DNA of 64,000 bases from Paenibacillus humicus NBRC 102415. GTDB taxonomy: Bacteria > Bacillota > Bacilli > Paenibacillales > Paenibacillaceae. The translations under genes were made by a program, and so were the position numbers. The stretch is taken from assembly GCF_004000905.1 (NCBI RefSeq), contig NZ_BIMD01000001.1, positions 186,001 to 250,000 of the forward strand, read 5' to 3'. The notes below the pieces were generated by a model that made no database searches, had not been told where the DNA came from, and saw only the letters and a program-made list of their open reading frames with translations. Of the stretch, positions 9,115-18,415 are shown piece after piece. The first letter of the stretch is position 1, and every line of letters begins with the position of its first letter.

Positions 9115-9434
9115 GAGAAGGTCCGTTGTTTCTCTATGCGCATTCGCATACAGGCTCAAATCGTGCATGGCAAGAGCGCAGCACCACCCCGCAGCGGGCT
9201 GCCGGGAAGGCGGCACAGCCGTGTGCGAGCAAGCAAAGGTTCCCGATCAAAGAGCCGTGTCGAAGACGCGGCTTCTTCAGGATGTACCGGTGAAACCCGA
9301 TCGATGTCGGCTGCCTGGCCGTATCATGCTCGGCGCCGGGGGCTTTTTTTGGGCAGTGTCCGGAACCGGCCGCGGACAGCTTCGGCCAAATCATAGCCAC
9401 GCTATCAAAAAGTTGTTCGCCTCAGGGAATGGTC
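9115..9434. other. Non-coding gap between methyltransferase and chemoreceptor genes
   Basis: About 320 bp without a convincing gene. It holds small dyads: GCACA/TGTGC at 9213-9226 and AGCCGTGT/ACGCGGCT around 9253-9272. I considered a riboswitch but no known consensus fits, and the chemoreceptor promoter lies downstream of these dyads. Confidence 0.5.
9314..9350 (+). terminator. Possible intrinsic terminator for the methyltransferase transcript
   Basis: CCTGGC can pair with GCCGGG (one G-T pair) and is followed by GGC and seven T residues. The stem is short and the loop 15 bases, so the call is weak. Confidence 0.4.
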
Positions 9435-9462
9435 TAAAGGATGGCCTCACGAATGTCGATAT
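9435..9462 (+). promoter_or_regulatory. SigD (sigma-28) type motility promoter for the chemoreceptor gene
   Basis: TAAA at 9435-9438 and GTCGATAT at 9455-9462 are separated by 16 bases. The SigD consensus is TAAA-N14-16-GCCGATAT, so the -10 matches 7 of 8. It is placed about 35 bp before the start codon, as expected for a chemotaxis gene. Confidence 0.7.
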
Positions 9463-9496
9463 AATACTATCCCAACATGAGAGGTTGCCTATTAGA

Positions 9497-11248
9497 ATGA
9501 AAAAATACCGGTTCTTGCCCAAACGAAGTCTGATTCGAACGAGCGTGCTGCTGCTGGCTGTCCTTTTGATCGGGGTGATGAGCCTGACCGCGGCTTTTGC
9601 CTATCAGAGCCAGAAAAATGAGTTCCACAACCAGCTGCGCGAATTGGGCAAGGCCATGCACGGTCAAGTACAGCTCAATGCTGGAAAAATCGCGGAAGCA
9701 TCGGCCGTGCTGAACCGCAAGGAAGCCGCCACGACAGAAGCCTTCAAAGTGCTCAAGGCGCAGCTCGTCGCCATGTCCGCCGAAGATCTCGTCATCAGCA
9801 ACGCCTATCTGATGCTGCCCGAAGCTTTGGAAGCCGGCGGCAAGCGAACCCTTGTCAATCTGCAGGGAAATACGGATGGCGACGCAATGCAGCCGGGCTC
9901 TGTCTACGAGATGTCCGATGTTTTTGAAAATGCCTTCAAGCAGGCGATGAAGGACGGCTACGCGTTGACGGTTCCTTATACCGATTCCGAAGGCGAGTGG
10001 GTATCGTATTTGTCTCCGATCAAGGACGGTCAAGGCAAGACGCTCGCCTTGTTCGGCGTCGATTTCCATTACGATGACGTCAAGACAAGCCTGTCCCGGA
10101 TGTTGTGGAAGGATATTTTGGCCGGAGGCGGATTCACTATTGCTGCGCTCCTGCTCATCATCTATTTCGTGAACCGCACGCTCAAGCCGCTGAGGCAGCT
10201 GGCGGAAGTGTCGATGCTGGCGGCGCAAGGCGACCTGACCCAAGAAATTCCGGTCAAAAGCGAAAATGAAATCGGACAGGCAGCCGCAGCCTTCAACCGA
10301 ATGATCGCCAGCCTGCGGGAGCTGACCGGCAACATCCAGCTGGCAGCGAGGAGCGTGTCCAGCTCCGCCAACCGGCTGCAGGACAGCTCAAGGCAAGCCG
10401 TGGAGGCGACGAATGAGATCGCCGCATCGACAGGCCAGGCGGCTGCCGGCTCCGAGCAGCAATTCCAGAGCACGAGAGAATGCCAGACGGCGATGACGGA
10501 AATGGCGATCGGTATTCAGCGCATCGCCGAATCCACCTCCATCGTATCGGAGCTCGCCGCCGAAACGTCGGAAAAAGCGGCAGATGGCGAAGGCGATATG
10601 GAGCGCGTCGTCGGGCAGATGAGAAAAATCGAAATCGATTTGAACGACACGGCAGCGATCATACGGGAGCTGGAGGAGCACGGGGGCAGAATCGGAGAGA
10701 TCATGGCGATGATCTCGGAGATCGCGAGCCAGACCAATCTGCTCGCGCTGAACGCTTCGATCGAATCGGCTCGTGCGGGCGAGCATGGCAAGGGCTTCGC
10801 GGTCGTCGCCCAGGAAATCCGCAAGCTGGCCGAGCGTTCGGTGTCCTCTTCCAAGCAGATCACGGAGATTTTGTCGGCAATCGGCAGCGGCACGGGCGCG
10901 GCGGCGGATTCGCTGGAACGCTCGGCCCATGAAGCGAGGTATGGGACGGAAATCGCCCAGCAGACCGGTCTGACGTTCAGCTCCATCGTAAAGTCGATTC
11001 AGGATGTGAACAGCCAGGTGCAGGAGGTATCGGCTTCTTCGGAGCAGATGTCGGCTGGAACCGAGGAGATCGCCGCCTCGCTCGACGAGCTGGAAAGGAT
11101 CGCGGTTACCGCGGCTAAGCTGTCTGGCAGCATCGCTGCGGCGGCGGAGCAGCAAACCGCGGCCATGGGCGAAGTAGCCGGCTCATCGGAGCAGCTGAAG
11201 CAAATGGCGGAAAATATGACCCGAATCGTGAGCAAGTTCAGGATCTGA
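9497..11248 (+). CDS. Methyl-accepting chemotaxis protein
   Basis: A 583-residue transmembrane receptor. TM1 spans about residues 13-36, an extracellular sensor of about 165 residues follows, TM2 about 207-226, a HAMP linker to about 280, then the cytoplasmic signalling helical hairpin. The highly conserved hairpin tip is present ([20 protein letters not shown], then [21 protein letters not shown]). It would bind CheW/CheA at the cell pole and report on an unknown ligand. The frame is open further upstream, but ATG 9497 starts the basic/hydrophobic N-terminus of a receptor and lies just after a SigD promoter; its RBS is weak (GAGAGG, 12 bases away). It is a solitary receptor with no che genes nearby. 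Confidence 0.93.
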   Translation: MKKYRFLPKRSLIRTSVLLLAVLLIGVMSLTAAFAYQSQKNEFHNQLRELGKAMHGQVQLNAGKIAEASAVLNRKEAATTEAFKVLKAQLVAMSAEDLVISNAYLMLPEALEAGGKRTLVNLQGNTDGDAMQPGSVYEMSDVFENAFKQAMKDGYALTVPYTDSEGEWVSYLSPIKDGQGKTLALFGVDFHYDDVKTSLSRMLWKDILAGGGFTIAALLLIIYFVNRTLKPLRQLAEVSMLAAQGDLTQEIPVKSENEIGQAAAAFNRMIASLRELTGNIQLAARSVSSSANRLQDSSRQAVEATNEIAASTGQAAAGSEQQFQSTRECQTAMTEMAIGIQRIAESTSIVSELAAETSEKAADGEGDMERVVGQMRKIEIDLNDTAAIIRELEEHGGRIGEIMAMISEIASQTNLLALNASIESARAGEHGKGFAVVAQEIRKLAERSVSSSKQITEILSAIGSGTGAAADSLERSAHEARYGTEIAQQTGLTFSSIVKSIQDVNSQVQEVSASSEQMSAGTEEIAASLDELERIAVTAAKLSGSIAAAAEQQTAAMGEVAGSSEQLKQMAENMTRIVSKFRI

Positions 11249-11274
11249 TTTCTTCATCCAGGGAACAGCCTTTT

Positions 11275-11302
11275 CAGCCGCGCGCCTTGCGCGGCTGTTT
11301 TT
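11275..11302 (+). terminator. Intrinsic terminator after the chemoreceptor gene
   Basis: AGCCGCGC pairs with GCGCGGCT, followed by GTTTTT. Confidence 0.8.
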
Positions 11303-11437
11303 CTGCTGTCCGCATGGCTAGATTTCGAAGATGCGAGGACTTGGAATCCGCATAAATCTCGATGAAGCGAGGAAAGCGGGCCGTCTCAGGGTATAATAAG
11401 GAAATGATGCCAAAATTCGAATTCCAATGGAGATGTT

Positions 11438-12919
11438 ATGAAAGAAACGGATAGCAAGACCAGCTATGGCTGGAACTTCGACAACAGCTACGCCCGCCTG
11501 CCGGAGCTCTTTTTTACTCGGCTCGATCCCAAGCCTGTATCTTCCCCGAGCTTGATCGTGCTCAACGAGCGGCTGGCGGCTGCCATGGGACTGGATCCCG
11601 AGGCGCTTCGCGGCGGGCGGGGAGCTGAATTCCTCGCCGGCAATGCCGTTCCGGAAGGAGCGGAGCCGCTGGCCCAAGCCTATGCCGGCCATCAGTTCGG
11701 GCATTTCAACAGGCTCGGCGACGGCAGAGCGATCCTGCTCGGAGAACAGATCACTCCTGAGGGTCATCGGATCGATATCCAGCTGAAGGGGTCCGGACCG
11801 ACGCCTTATTCCCGACGCGGCGACGGCAGGGCGGCTCTGGGGCCGATGCTGAGGGAGCATATCATCAGCGAAGCGATGCACGGACTCGGCATTCCGACGA
11901 CGCGCAGCCTCGCCGTGACCGCAACGGGAGATGACGTTTATCGCGAATCCGTGCTGCCTGGAGCCGTCCTGACGAGGACGGCTGCCAGCCATCTGCGCGT
12001 CGGAACGTTCCAGTATGCCGCTCAGTGGGGGACGATGGACGAGCTCGAGCGTCTGTCCGACTATGCCTTGCAGAGGCATTACGCCGGACTCTGCAGATCG
12101 GACGACGCCGGCCGCCATCTCGTCCTGCTCCGGGGGGTCGTCGACCGCCAAGCTGCGCTGATCGCGAAGTGGATGCTCGCCGGCTTCATCCATGGAGTGA
12201 TGAATACCGACAATATGGCGATCAGCGGGGAAACGATCGATTACGGGCCATGCGCCTTCATGGATGCCTTCGATCCGGCCACCGTGTTCAGCTCCATCGA
12301 TTCGCAAGGGCGGTACGCCTACGGCAGCCAGCCGCACATCGGGGCATGGAACCTTGCCCGCTTGGCCGAGTCGCTGCTGCCGCTGCTGCATGACGACGAG
12401 GAAGAAGCGGTCCGGCTGGCCGAGCATGAGCTCAGAAGATTTTCCGATTCCTATGGCTCGCACTGGCTGAACGGAATGCGCGCCAAGCTGGGTCTGTGCA
12501 ATGAAGAGCCTGAGGATCAAGAGCTCGTGGACGAGCTGCTGCGGCTGATGAAGGAGGAAAAGGCCGACTATACGAACACTTTCCGCTTCCTGACGACCGG
12601 CAAGCGGCTGCAGGGCGATACCCTGTTCGATTCGCAGGCATTCTCGGCCTGGATGGCCAAGCGGCAGGCGAGACTGGACAGGCAGCCGCAGTCGTCCGAG
12701 CAGTCCGCCGCTCTGATGCGCGCCAGCAATCCGGCGGTGATTCCGCGCAACCATCGGGTGGAAGAAGCGTTGGCGGCGGCGGAACAAGGAGATCTGAGCG
12801 TCATGGAAAAGCTGCTGTCGGCGCTGGAAAGCCCTTACGCCCATCGTCCCGGCCAAGACGAGTTCGCTGTTCCATCCGGACAGACCGCAGCCTCCTACCG
12901 GACATTTTGCGGAACCTGA
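11438..12919 (+). CDS. selO: SelO/YdiU family protein AMPylase
   Basis: A 493-residue pseudokinase-fold protein. Recognisable SelO segments include [18 protein letters not shown] near the N-terminus, [20 protein letters not shown] (nucleotide-binding loop), the [20 protein letters not shown] catalytic/metal block, and a C-terminal YRTFCGT ending with the conserved Cys near the tail. Family members transfer AMP from ATP to Ser/Thr/Tyr of target proteins and have been linked to oxidative stress. It is full length for the family. A TATAAT at 11392-11397 may be its -10 element. It is followed at about 100 bp by a CDF transporter with its own TATAAT, so co-transcription is uncertain. Confidence 0.93.
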   Translation: MKETDSKTSYGWNFDNSYARLPELFFTRLDPKPVSSPSLIVLNERLAAAMGLDPEALRGGRGAEFLAGNAVPEGAEPLAQAYAGHQFGHFNRLGDGRAILLGEQITPEGHRIDIQLKGSGPTPYSRRGDGRAALGPMLREHIISEAMHGLGIPTTRSLAVTATGDDVYRESVLPGAVLTRTAASHLRVGTFQYAAQWGTMDELERLSDYALQRHYAGLCRSDDAGRHLVLLRGVVDRQAALIAKWMLAGFIHGVMNTDNMAISGETIDYGPCAFMDAFDPATVFSSIDSQGRYAYGSQPHIGAWNLARLAESLLPLLHDDEEEAVRLAEHELRRFSDSYGSHWLNGMRAKLGLCNEEPEDQELVDELLRLMKEEKADYTNTFRFLTTGKRLQGDTLFDSQAFSAWMAKRQARLDRQPQSSEQSAALMRASNPAVIPRNHRVEEALAAAEQGDLSVMEKLLSALESPYAHRPGQDEFAVPSGQTAASYRTFCGT

Positions 12920-13015
12920 TTCCGGCTGCAGGACAGAGTCGAATTTTCGAAACATTACGGGCAGCATCAGCGTATAATCGCTTCAGTTTGGAAATTACAG
13001 GAGGAAACGCATACG

Positions 13016-14002
13016 ATGAGCACCGATTCGACGAAAACCGGCTTTTGGCAGCTAGTGAAGAAAGGAAACACTTCGTCAGCGACAGCGGCGATCGGGAATA
13101 CAGGCCTTGCCGTCGTCAAGGGCATCGCCGCAGCAACGACGGGAAGCGGCGCCATGTTCGCATCCACAATGCATTCCATCGCCGATGCGATCAATCAGGG
13201 GTTTGTGTTCGCAGGCAGCGTCCTGGCCGAGAAGAAGCCGACCAAGCGCTTTCCGACCGGATTCGGACGAGTCATCAATCTTTTCTGCATGATCGCGGTT
13301 CTCGTCGTCACCGTCATGGCGTACGAAACGATCCGCGAAGGCTTTCATCTCCTGGCGCATCCTGTGCATTCGAGCGGCTTCTGGCTCAATCTGATCGTGC
13401 TGCTCCTGTCTTTGGCGGTGGACGGATTCGTACTGGTCAAGGCGATGAAGGAGATCATGCATGAAGCCCGGGTTGAAGCCAAGGGAACGGGAATCGTCGC
13501 CGCAGCCTTCCGCAACGTAGGCAGGGCCGCGCCTCCGACCCGGCTGGTCTTCTACGAGGATCTCGTCGCCACGACGGGCGCGCTGCTCGCGCTGATCGCG
13601 GTCATCGTAACGTCGCTGACGAGCTTCGAGCTGCTGGACGGCATCTCGACCATCCTGATCGGCTTCCTCATGATCGGCGTCGCCTTCCGGGTCGGCTACG
13701 ACAATATGGTCGGCTTGATCGGCGTGGCCGCGCCTCGGGATGTCGAGGACAAGGTCGCCCGAATCATCCTGGCGCATCCTCAAGTTCTGGACATCTTCCA
13801 GATGAGGATTCTTCAGGAAGGCCGTTATTATCATGTCGACGGCACGATCGAGCTGGAGCCCGGCCTTACGCTTGCGAACGCGGACGACATCATCTTCAAG
13901 GTCAGGGACAGCCTGCTCAGCGATCCCGATATCGCGGATGTCGCCATCAGCATCATCGAGGATCAAGGCGTCCCCAACTGGAAGTTCGAGACGCAGGAGT
14001 AA
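13016..14002 (+). CDS. Cation diffusion facilitator (CDF) family transporter, ZnT9/TMEM163-like
   Basis: A 328-residue membrane protein with six predicted TM segments and a C-terminal cytoplasmic domain. The TM2 metal motif is HSIAD (HxxxD) and the TM5 region has YEDLVATTG, the pattern of the SLC30A9-like branch. CDFs export divalent metals (Zn, Mn, Fe or Co) in exchange for protons; the metal is not decidable here. The RBS is AGGAGG, 10 bases before ATG, and a TATAAT lies at 12973-12978. A strong terminator follows. A second, different CDF gene is found at 27646. Confidence 0.88.
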   Translation: MSTDSTKTGFWQLVKKGNTSSATAAIGNTGLAVVKGIAAATTGSGAMFASTMHSIADAINQGFVFAGSVLAEKKPTKRFPTGFGRVINLFCMIAVLVVTVMAYETIREGFHLLAHPVHSSGFWLNLIVLLLSLAVDGFVLVKAMKEIMHEARVEAKGTGIVAAAFRNVGRAAPPTRLVFYEDLVATTGALLALIAVIVTSLTSFELLDGISTILIGFLMIGVAFRVGYDNMVGLIGVAAPRDVEDKVARIILAHPQVLDIFQMRILQEGRYYHVDGTIELEPGLTLANADDIIFKVRDSLLSDPDIADVAISIIEDQGVPNWKFETQE

Positions 14003-14019
14003 GCATCGGCAGACTTGGC

Positions 14020-14053
14020 AGACATGCGGAATTCCCTTCCGCATGTCTTTTTA
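14020..14053 (+). terminator. Intrinsic terminator after the first CDF gene
   Basis: AGACATGCGGAA pairs perfectly with TTCCGCATGTCT around TTCCC, then a T run. Confidence 0.88.
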
Positions 14054-14267
14054 TTTGGCCTGTTGATGCGGTCAAGAACGGTTCCGGCTCCGCCGCCGAA
14101 TTCATTCCTCCAGCCGAAAATACCGATGGCGGATGAAGCGATAGTTCGATAGTATAGGGATTAAACGTCTTCAGCTCGTTATTTCACGGTTGGAAGGCTA
14201 AGTGTCAAACAAATTAAAAGAAGCGGCGGCAGAGCAGCCGTGTCAATGATCTCGGAGGAGTGGGCCT

Positions 14268-14825
14268 ATGGAAGTCAATTTTTGCTCTGCGTGCGGGGAT
14301 GCCATGGAGACGAGGGATATCGACGGAACGCCTAGAAGGGCCTGCGTTTCGTGCAGCTTCGTTCATTGGGGCCATTACAGCATCGGAGTCGGCGCCTTGG
14401 TGGAGCGCGGCGGCAAGCTGCTGCTCGTGCGGCGTGCCCAGGAGCCGGGAAGGGGATACTGGACCAATCCCGGCGGATACGCCGAACAGCTGGAGCAGCT
14501 GCATGAGACCGTGCAGCGGGAGGTGCTCGAGGAGGCGGGCATTCATGCCGTCGTCATCGGAATTGCCGCCCTGCGCGATCAGCCGCGGCAAATTCATAAT
14601 GTGTACGTGGCGTTCTCGATGGACTATGTCGGCGGCGAACCGGTTCCCGATGGCGTGGAGGTCGATGCGGCCGGCTTTTTCAGCCTGGAGGAAATGGCGG
14701 AGATGCATGTAGCTCCATTCACGCGCTGGCTCGTCGACGTCGCCCTGAACGGCCGGTCGGACGGCTTGATATCGGATCCCGATCCCATCGTGCCTCTGGC
14801 CGGCTACGGATTGTTCCGCATCTGA
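14268..14825 (+). CDS. Nudix hydrolase with N-terminal zinc ribbon
   Basis: A 185-residue protein. Residues about 6-31 hold two CxxC pairs (CSAC and CVSC), a small zinc ribbon seen in NADH-pyrophosphatase-like Nudix proteins. The Nudix box follows as GGYAEQLEQLHETVQREVLE then EAGI, fitting Gx5Ex7REUxEExGU. It would hydrolyse a nucleoside diphosphate linked substrate using Mg. The RBS GGAGGAG is well placed before ATG 14268. It converges with thpR. Confidence 0.9.
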   Translation: MEVNFCSACGDAMETRDIDGTPRRACVSCSFVHWGHYSIGVGALVERGGKLLLVRRAQEPGRGYWTNPGGYAEQLEQLHETVQREVLEEAGIHAVVIGIAALRDQPRQIHNVYVAFSMDYVGGEPVPDGVEVDAAGFFSLEEMAEMHVAPFTRWLVDVALNGRSDGLISDPDPIVPLAGYGLFRI

Positions 14826-14856
14826 CTCCAAGCGGGAACCGCGCCTCGCCAACTTT

Positions 14857-15507
14857 TTATCCGAATGGAAAGCGGGCGACGGTTTCGTACATAGGAAGCC
14901 GATGCATATGCGTCCGGTACAAGACGACTTCGTCGACGGTCCAGGACATTGAGGCTGAGGAGCAGTCCGCAGGCCGGCCTTCGGTTCCTTTGGAATTCCC
15001 GGCATCCGACGCTCCCGGACGCAGCTGGAGCCTGGGCATCCGAAACGGCTCCGTTCCCCGGTAGTTTCGGGCAATTGTAAGATGGGGGCTGTAAGCCCGC
15101 TCTTCGGCCTTGAATCCAAGGGCGGAAACAGCTTCCGCGACGATGTTCCTTGCTTGATGCAGCCCTTCTCTATCGCCGCCGATTCCTGCCCAGAACACTT
15201 TCGGCCGCTCGGGAATGCCGAATGTGCCCGTGCCGCTCAAAGTCAGGACGAACGGCCGAATTGCGCCGGACTGCGCGGCCGAATCCAGTACGGACCGCAG
15301 CTCCGACACTCGCTCCGGCAGCGTATCGCCGATGAATTGAAGCGTGATATGCAGATCCGCCGCATCCGTCCATTTTCGGAACGGATAGAGGGTGCGCAGC
15401 TCGTCGGACCAAGCTCCGATCCGCTCCTTCAAGGGACCAGGCAGAGGAACGGCGACAAAAACGCGCTGTCCGTCGCGGGCAGGTTTTACTAGATCTCTCT
15501 GATGCAA
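14857..15507 (-). CDS. thpR: RNA 2',3'-cyclic phosphodiesterase (ThpR/LigT)
   Basis: A 216-residue 2H phosphoesterase with both signature HxTx motifs: LHITLQF near residue 53 and PHLTIAR in the second half. The family opens 2',3'-cyclic phosphates on RNA or tRNA halves. The start codon is TTG at 15507: AAAGGAGGT lies eight bases upstream and no ATG or GTG gives a full-length N-terminus. A low-complexity insertion rich in Gly/Ser separates the second HxTx from the C-terminal strand. It converges on the Nudix gene. Confidence 0.88.
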   Translation of the reverse strand: MHQRDLVKPARDGQRVFVAVPLPGPLKERIGAWSDELRTLYPFRKWTDAADLHITLQFIGDTLPERVSELRSVLDSAAQSGAIRPFVLTLSGTGTFGIPERPKVFWAGIGGDREGLHQARNIVAEAVSALGFKAEERAYSPHLTIARNYRGTEPFRMPRLQLRPGASDAGNSKGTEGRPADCSSASMSWTVDEVVLYRTHMHRLPMYETVARFPFG

Positions 15508-15526
15508 AGATGCAGACCTCCTTTGG

Positions 15527-15835
15527 ATGAATTCTCTTTCTATTGTAACCCAAACCCGGATTTCTCAGGCGAAGCGGGGAAACGAGCGGCCAACGAGGAT
15601 TGTCCGGGAACAGAATCCGAATGCAGCGATCATGTTCGAGCATCGCTCCGATTACGTCAGCGACAGCGATCTGCTCCGGTGCTACGAATGGGTGCGGCAA
15701 GCAATGGCCGGAGATGTCGAGATGCCTGCCTGTCAATATCCCGCAATCGATGCGGTCCTTCACGCTGTCAACCTATGGAGCTGGCTGCCGGAGCTGGAAG
15801 CGAAGCCCCCCATCATGATACAATATGTATCATGA
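15527..15835 (+). CDS. Small hypothetical protein
   Basis: I do not recognise this 102-codon frame. The part from Met at 15632 (about 67 residues, MFEHRSDYVSDSDLL onward, with CYEWVRQAM and NLWSWLPELEA) has high third-position GC like its neighbours and no low-complexity sequence, which argues that it is coding. No good RBS is visible before either Met, and the start is therefore open. Its last codons lie inside a long inverted repeat (15802-15847). Confidence 0.4.
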   Translation: MNSLSIVTQTRISQAKRGNERPTRIVREQNPNAAIMFEHRSDYVSDSDLLRCYEWVRQAMAGDVEMPACQYPAIDAVLHAVNLWSWLPELEAKPPIMIQYVS

Positions 15836-15847
15836 TGGGGGGGCTTC
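15802..15847. repeat. Long palindromic hairpin with GATAC-AAT-GTATC core
   Basis: GAAGCCCCCC-ATCATGATAC pairs with GTATCATGAT-G7-CTTC around AATAT, a 20-bp stem with one bulged G. There is no T tract. A hairpin of the same design (GAAGCCCCC arm, GATAC/GTATC core) occurs at 30773-30815. Confidence 0.75.
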
Positions 15848-15905
15848 GTCTATGCAGGCAAGAACATCGGTATCCGGTTCGGGCTTCAAATTAGGAAACG
15901 CTGTT

Positions 15906-16193
15906 ATGAAGTGGCTTCTTCTCGTTCTATCCGTTTTCGACGCCGTCGCGACCGATGCGGGCATCCGGCTTAACGCCATACAGGAAGCCAATCCGTTCGC
16001 GGCTTTATTGTACGGGACGCATCCCGCGTTGTTTTACGGGTACAAGATTGTCCTGCCGTCGCTCCTTCTGCTCATGGGAGGAAGGACGAGCTCGATCCTG
16101 CTCTCCCGATTGATTCTCTTCGCTGCGGCCGTTTACGCCCTGCTTGCCGCTTATCATCTGGCGTGGATCGTTCTGGCTGCCGGCACCGGCTGA
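15906..16193 (+). CDS. DUF5658-like small membrane protein
   Basis: A 95-residue protein with about three hydrophobic helices. The opening KWLLLVLSVFDAVATDAG and the EANPFAALL and YKIVLP segments match the DUF5658 pattern of small bacterial membrane proteins of unknown function. Start 15906 is chosen because the frame upstream is not hydrophobic and AGGA lies nine bases before it; an earlier ATG at 15852 is possible. The gene begins 60 bp after the palindrome. Confidence 0.7.
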   Translation: MKWLLLVLSVFDAVATDAGIRLNAIQEANPFAALLYGTHPALFYGYKIVLPSLLLLMGGRTSSILLSRLILFAAAVYALLAAYHLAWIVLAAGTG

Positions 16194-16336
16194 GCTGAGC
16201 TCCCGCCGTCCGCCCATCGGCGGTCGGCGTGCCGAGGACAGCAGGTAATCGCCGCCATACTGGCAGTTTCCGCTGAATTTTGTTAACCTAATTTCAAATA
16301 GCCCGGCATTTCCTTATGGCGAGAGGATCGACACTC

Positions 16337-17044
16337 ATGGAGAAAAAGCTTCTATATATTCGTGTCAAAGAAGAGATTGAACGGAGAATCAAGAGCGGAG
16401 AACTGATGCCTGGGGACAAGCTTCCTTCCGAGCCCGCATTGGCGAAGGAATTCGAAGTAAGCCGCCCGACACTCAGGGAGTCGCTGAAGATGCTCCAGAG
16501 AGAAGGCGTGCTGCTAAGCAAAAATGGCGTCGGCACCTACGTGAACGAGCAGGGCTCCCTCATCATGAACCCGCTCAACAAGCTGAGCAGCCTCGGAGAG
16601 ATGATCAAGCGTGTCGGCTATAAGGACAGCGAAGCTTATGTGAAGATCTATACGCAGGAGCCGGAGCCCGACTGGTCCGAAAAGCTGCAAAGCGGGGATC
16701 CGGTCGTCGTGCTGGAGAGGCTGAGAACGGCCGACGATCAGAAGGTGGCTTTTTACTACAACATCTTCCCGAAGGATATTGCGGCGAGTCATTTTGAAGA
16801 AGGCTTTTCCGGCGCGATTTTCGACTTTCTGCAGGAAAAGCTGGGCATCCGCATCTCGTACGCCCTGACCGAGATCTGTCCCGTCGGCGCCGCTCAGGAA
16901 AGGGACCGCAAAGCTGCCGAGATGCTCGGAGGGGACCTCATCCTGCTGAAGCAGCTTCATTTCGGAGAGGACGACCGTCCCGTCTTTTACTCGCTCGATT
17001 ATTTGAAAAGCAGTGCTTTCAAGCTGTATGTCAAACGGGATTGA
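16337..17044 (+). CDS. GntR family (HutC/UTRA) transcriptional regulator
   Basis: A 235-residue regulator. The N-terminal winged helix is classical GntR (LMPGDKLPSEPALAKEFEVS, then RPTLRESLKMLQREGVL), followed by a UTRA ligand-binding domain from about residue 95 to the end. The start at 16337 is preferred over 16316 because GAGAGG lies about 10 bases upstream and MEKKLLYIRVKEEIE is a typical GntR start. It sits directly before an ABC importer operon whose leader carries TGTC-A-GACA palindromic repeats, the HutC-subfamily style of operator, so it probably represses that operon and the secreted gene at 23062. The inducer is likely an intermediate of the imported compound. Confidence 0.9.
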   Translation: MEKKLLYIRVKEEIERRIKSGELMPGDKLPSEPALAKEFEVSRPTLRESLKMLQREGVLLSKNGVGTYVNEQGSLIMNPLNKLSSLGEMIKRVGYKDSEAYVKIYTQEPEPDWSEKLQSGDPVVVLERLRTADDQKVAFYYNIFPKDIAASHFEEGFSGAIFDFLQEKLGIRISYALTEICPVGAAQERDRKAAEMLGGDLILLKQLHFGEDDRPVFYSLDYLKSSAFKLYVKRD

Positions 17045-17058
17045 ACGACTTTCCCATG

Positions 17059-17096
17059 AACCGCTTGCCCTCGACTGGGGCGATGCGGTTTTTTTA
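17059..17096 (+). terminator. Intrinsic terminator after the GntR gene
   Basis: AACCGC and GCGGTT pair, with inner GCCC/GGGC pairing, followed by a T7 run. Confidence 0.75.
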
Positions 17097-17160
17097 TGTT
17101 CGTTCATAAAACCTTAACGACTCGATTATGTTCCGCAAACATTTGTTTTTTAAAGTTATA

Positions 17161-17183
17161 GATGTCAGACAGCTTGTCAGATG
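17161..17183. promoter_or_regulatory. Putative GntR operator upstream of the ABC importer operon
   Basis: TGTCAGACA (TGTC-A-GACA dyad) at 17163-17171 and a partial copy TGTCAGATG at 17175-17183. The bases 17161-17173 are identical to one arm of the 28-bp palindrome at 23010-23037. It is placed between terminator and start codon of the binding-protein gene. Confidence 0.6.
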
Positions 17184-17200
17184 AATGAGGAGGATGGAGC

Positions 17201-18313
17201 ATGCTAAAAAGTTGGGGGAAAAGAAAGAAGCATTCCTTGGGGCTGGTCGTGCTTGCTGCGGCAACCGTTCTGAGCGCTTGCGGACAGAACAACACGGGCG
17301 GAGCGGAGGCGAATGCGCTGAAAGGCGCTGCGGAGAGCAATCAAGCCGCGGCAGAGCCGGTCACGCCGAAATCGGACAAGCTTGTCGTTTATTCCGCCTT
17401 GAACGAGGACGACATGATCCAGCTGAAGCAGAAGTTCAAGGAGGATACGGGCATCGAGATGGAGTACTTGAATCTCGGCAGCGCAGGCGAAGCAAGCACT
17501 CGGGTCCAAGCCGAGAAAAGCTCGCCGAAGGCGGACGTGCTCGTAGGCGGTTCCGTGGAGTTTTACCAGCCGCTGGCCGAGCAGGGCATTCTGGAGAAAT
17601 ACACGTCCCCGAACGCAGCCGATATCGATGCCAAATTCAACGACCCGAACGGATATTGGCAGGGCTGGTACATGGGCGTTCTCGGCATCGTGCTGAACAC
17701 CGAGAGATACCAGAAGGAGCTGGCGCCAAAAGGCGTTCAAGAGCCCAAAACCTGGGATGATCTGCTCGATCCGGCCTATAAAGGCCAATTCATCACCTCC
17801 AACCCGGCAACTGCGGGCGGCGGCTATATCTTTGTAGCGGACCAGCTGTTCCGTCTCGGCGAGCAGCAAGGTTGGGACTACTTGAAGAAATTGAACGCCA
17901 ACGTCCACCATTACACGCCCAAAGCAGGCGACGGCATCCAGCTGACCGCTACCGGAGAGTTCATTGCCGGCATGTCCTGGGCACACGATATCGTGAAATC
18001 GGCCAAGCAGGGCTATCCGATTCAAGTCATCGTGCCGGAGCAGACCGCCTATGAGATCGGCGGAGCCGGCATCATCCATGGCGGAGCCAACACGGACAAC
18101 GCCCGGAAATTCATGGATTGGCTGCTGACAAAGGAAACCGGAGAGCTCAATACCAAGATGTCGAACCGTTATTCCGTACGCAGCGACGTAGCGCCGCCGG
18201 AAGGAATGATCCCGGTATCCGAAGTGGATCTCGTCGATTACGACCGGGCCAAAGCGGCCGCCATGAAGGCCGATGTCGTGAAGCAGTTCACCGAAATGGC
18301 CGGAACGAAATAA
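17201..18313 (+). CDS. ABC transporter substrate-binding lipoprotein (iron/phosphonate-type family)
   Basis: A 370-residue lipoprotein with a signal peptide ending in the lipobox LSAC (C27). The mature part starts KLVVYSALNEDD and has the WYMGVLGIVLNTERY and GGAGIIHGGANTDNARKFMDWLL segments of the AfuA/FbpA/PhnS-like group, which bind Fe(III), 2-aminoethylphosphonate, phosphate esters or similar anions. The RBS GAGGAGG precedes ATG 17201. The canonical Tyr pair for ferric iron is not evident to me, and the neighbouring hydrolase and phosphatase genes point to a phosphorylated organic ligand rather than iron. It is the first gene of a five-gene operon. Confidence 0.9.
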   Translation: MLKSWGKRKKHSLGLVVLAAATVLSACGQNNTGGAEANALKGAAESNQAAAEPVTPKSDKLVVYSALNEDDMIQLKQKFKEDTGIEMEYLNLGSAGEASTRVQAEKSSPKADVLVGGSVEFYQPLAEQGILEKYTSPNAADIDAKFNDPNGYWQGWYMGVLGIVLNTERYQKELAPKGVQEPKTWDDLLDPAYKGQFITSNPATAGGGYIFVADQLFRLGEQQGWDYLKKLNANVHHYTPKAGDGIQLTATGEFIAGMSWAHDIVKSAKQGYPIQVIVPEQTAYEIGGAGIIHGGANTDNARKFMDWLLTKETGELNTKMSNRYSVRSDVAPPEGMIPVSEVDLVDYDRAKAAAMKADVVKQFTEMAGTK

Positions 18314-18337
18314 AGGGCTGACCGTCGGCCTGGCTCG

Positions 18338-18383
18338 CGGGAACCTTCCAGCCTTGCGGCGAGCGGAGCGTTCCCGTCTCTTT
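18338..18383 (+). terminator. Intercistronic attenuator-like stem
   Basis: CGGGAAC (18338-18344) pairs with GTTCCCG (18370-18376), followed by TCTCTTTTT. It lies between binding-protein and permease genes, where partial termination would raise binding-protein levels. Confidence 0.55.
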
Positions 18384-18415
18384 TTCCGCAATGTCCTGGA
18401 ACGGAGTGAACCTAA

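Noticed and set aside
9207-9353. Possible riboswitch (c-di-GMP-like) before the chemoreceptor gene
   Set aside because: The conserved GGCAAACC and ACGCAAAGCC elements are absent, and a SigD promoter lies downstream, so this RNA would not lead the MCP transcript.
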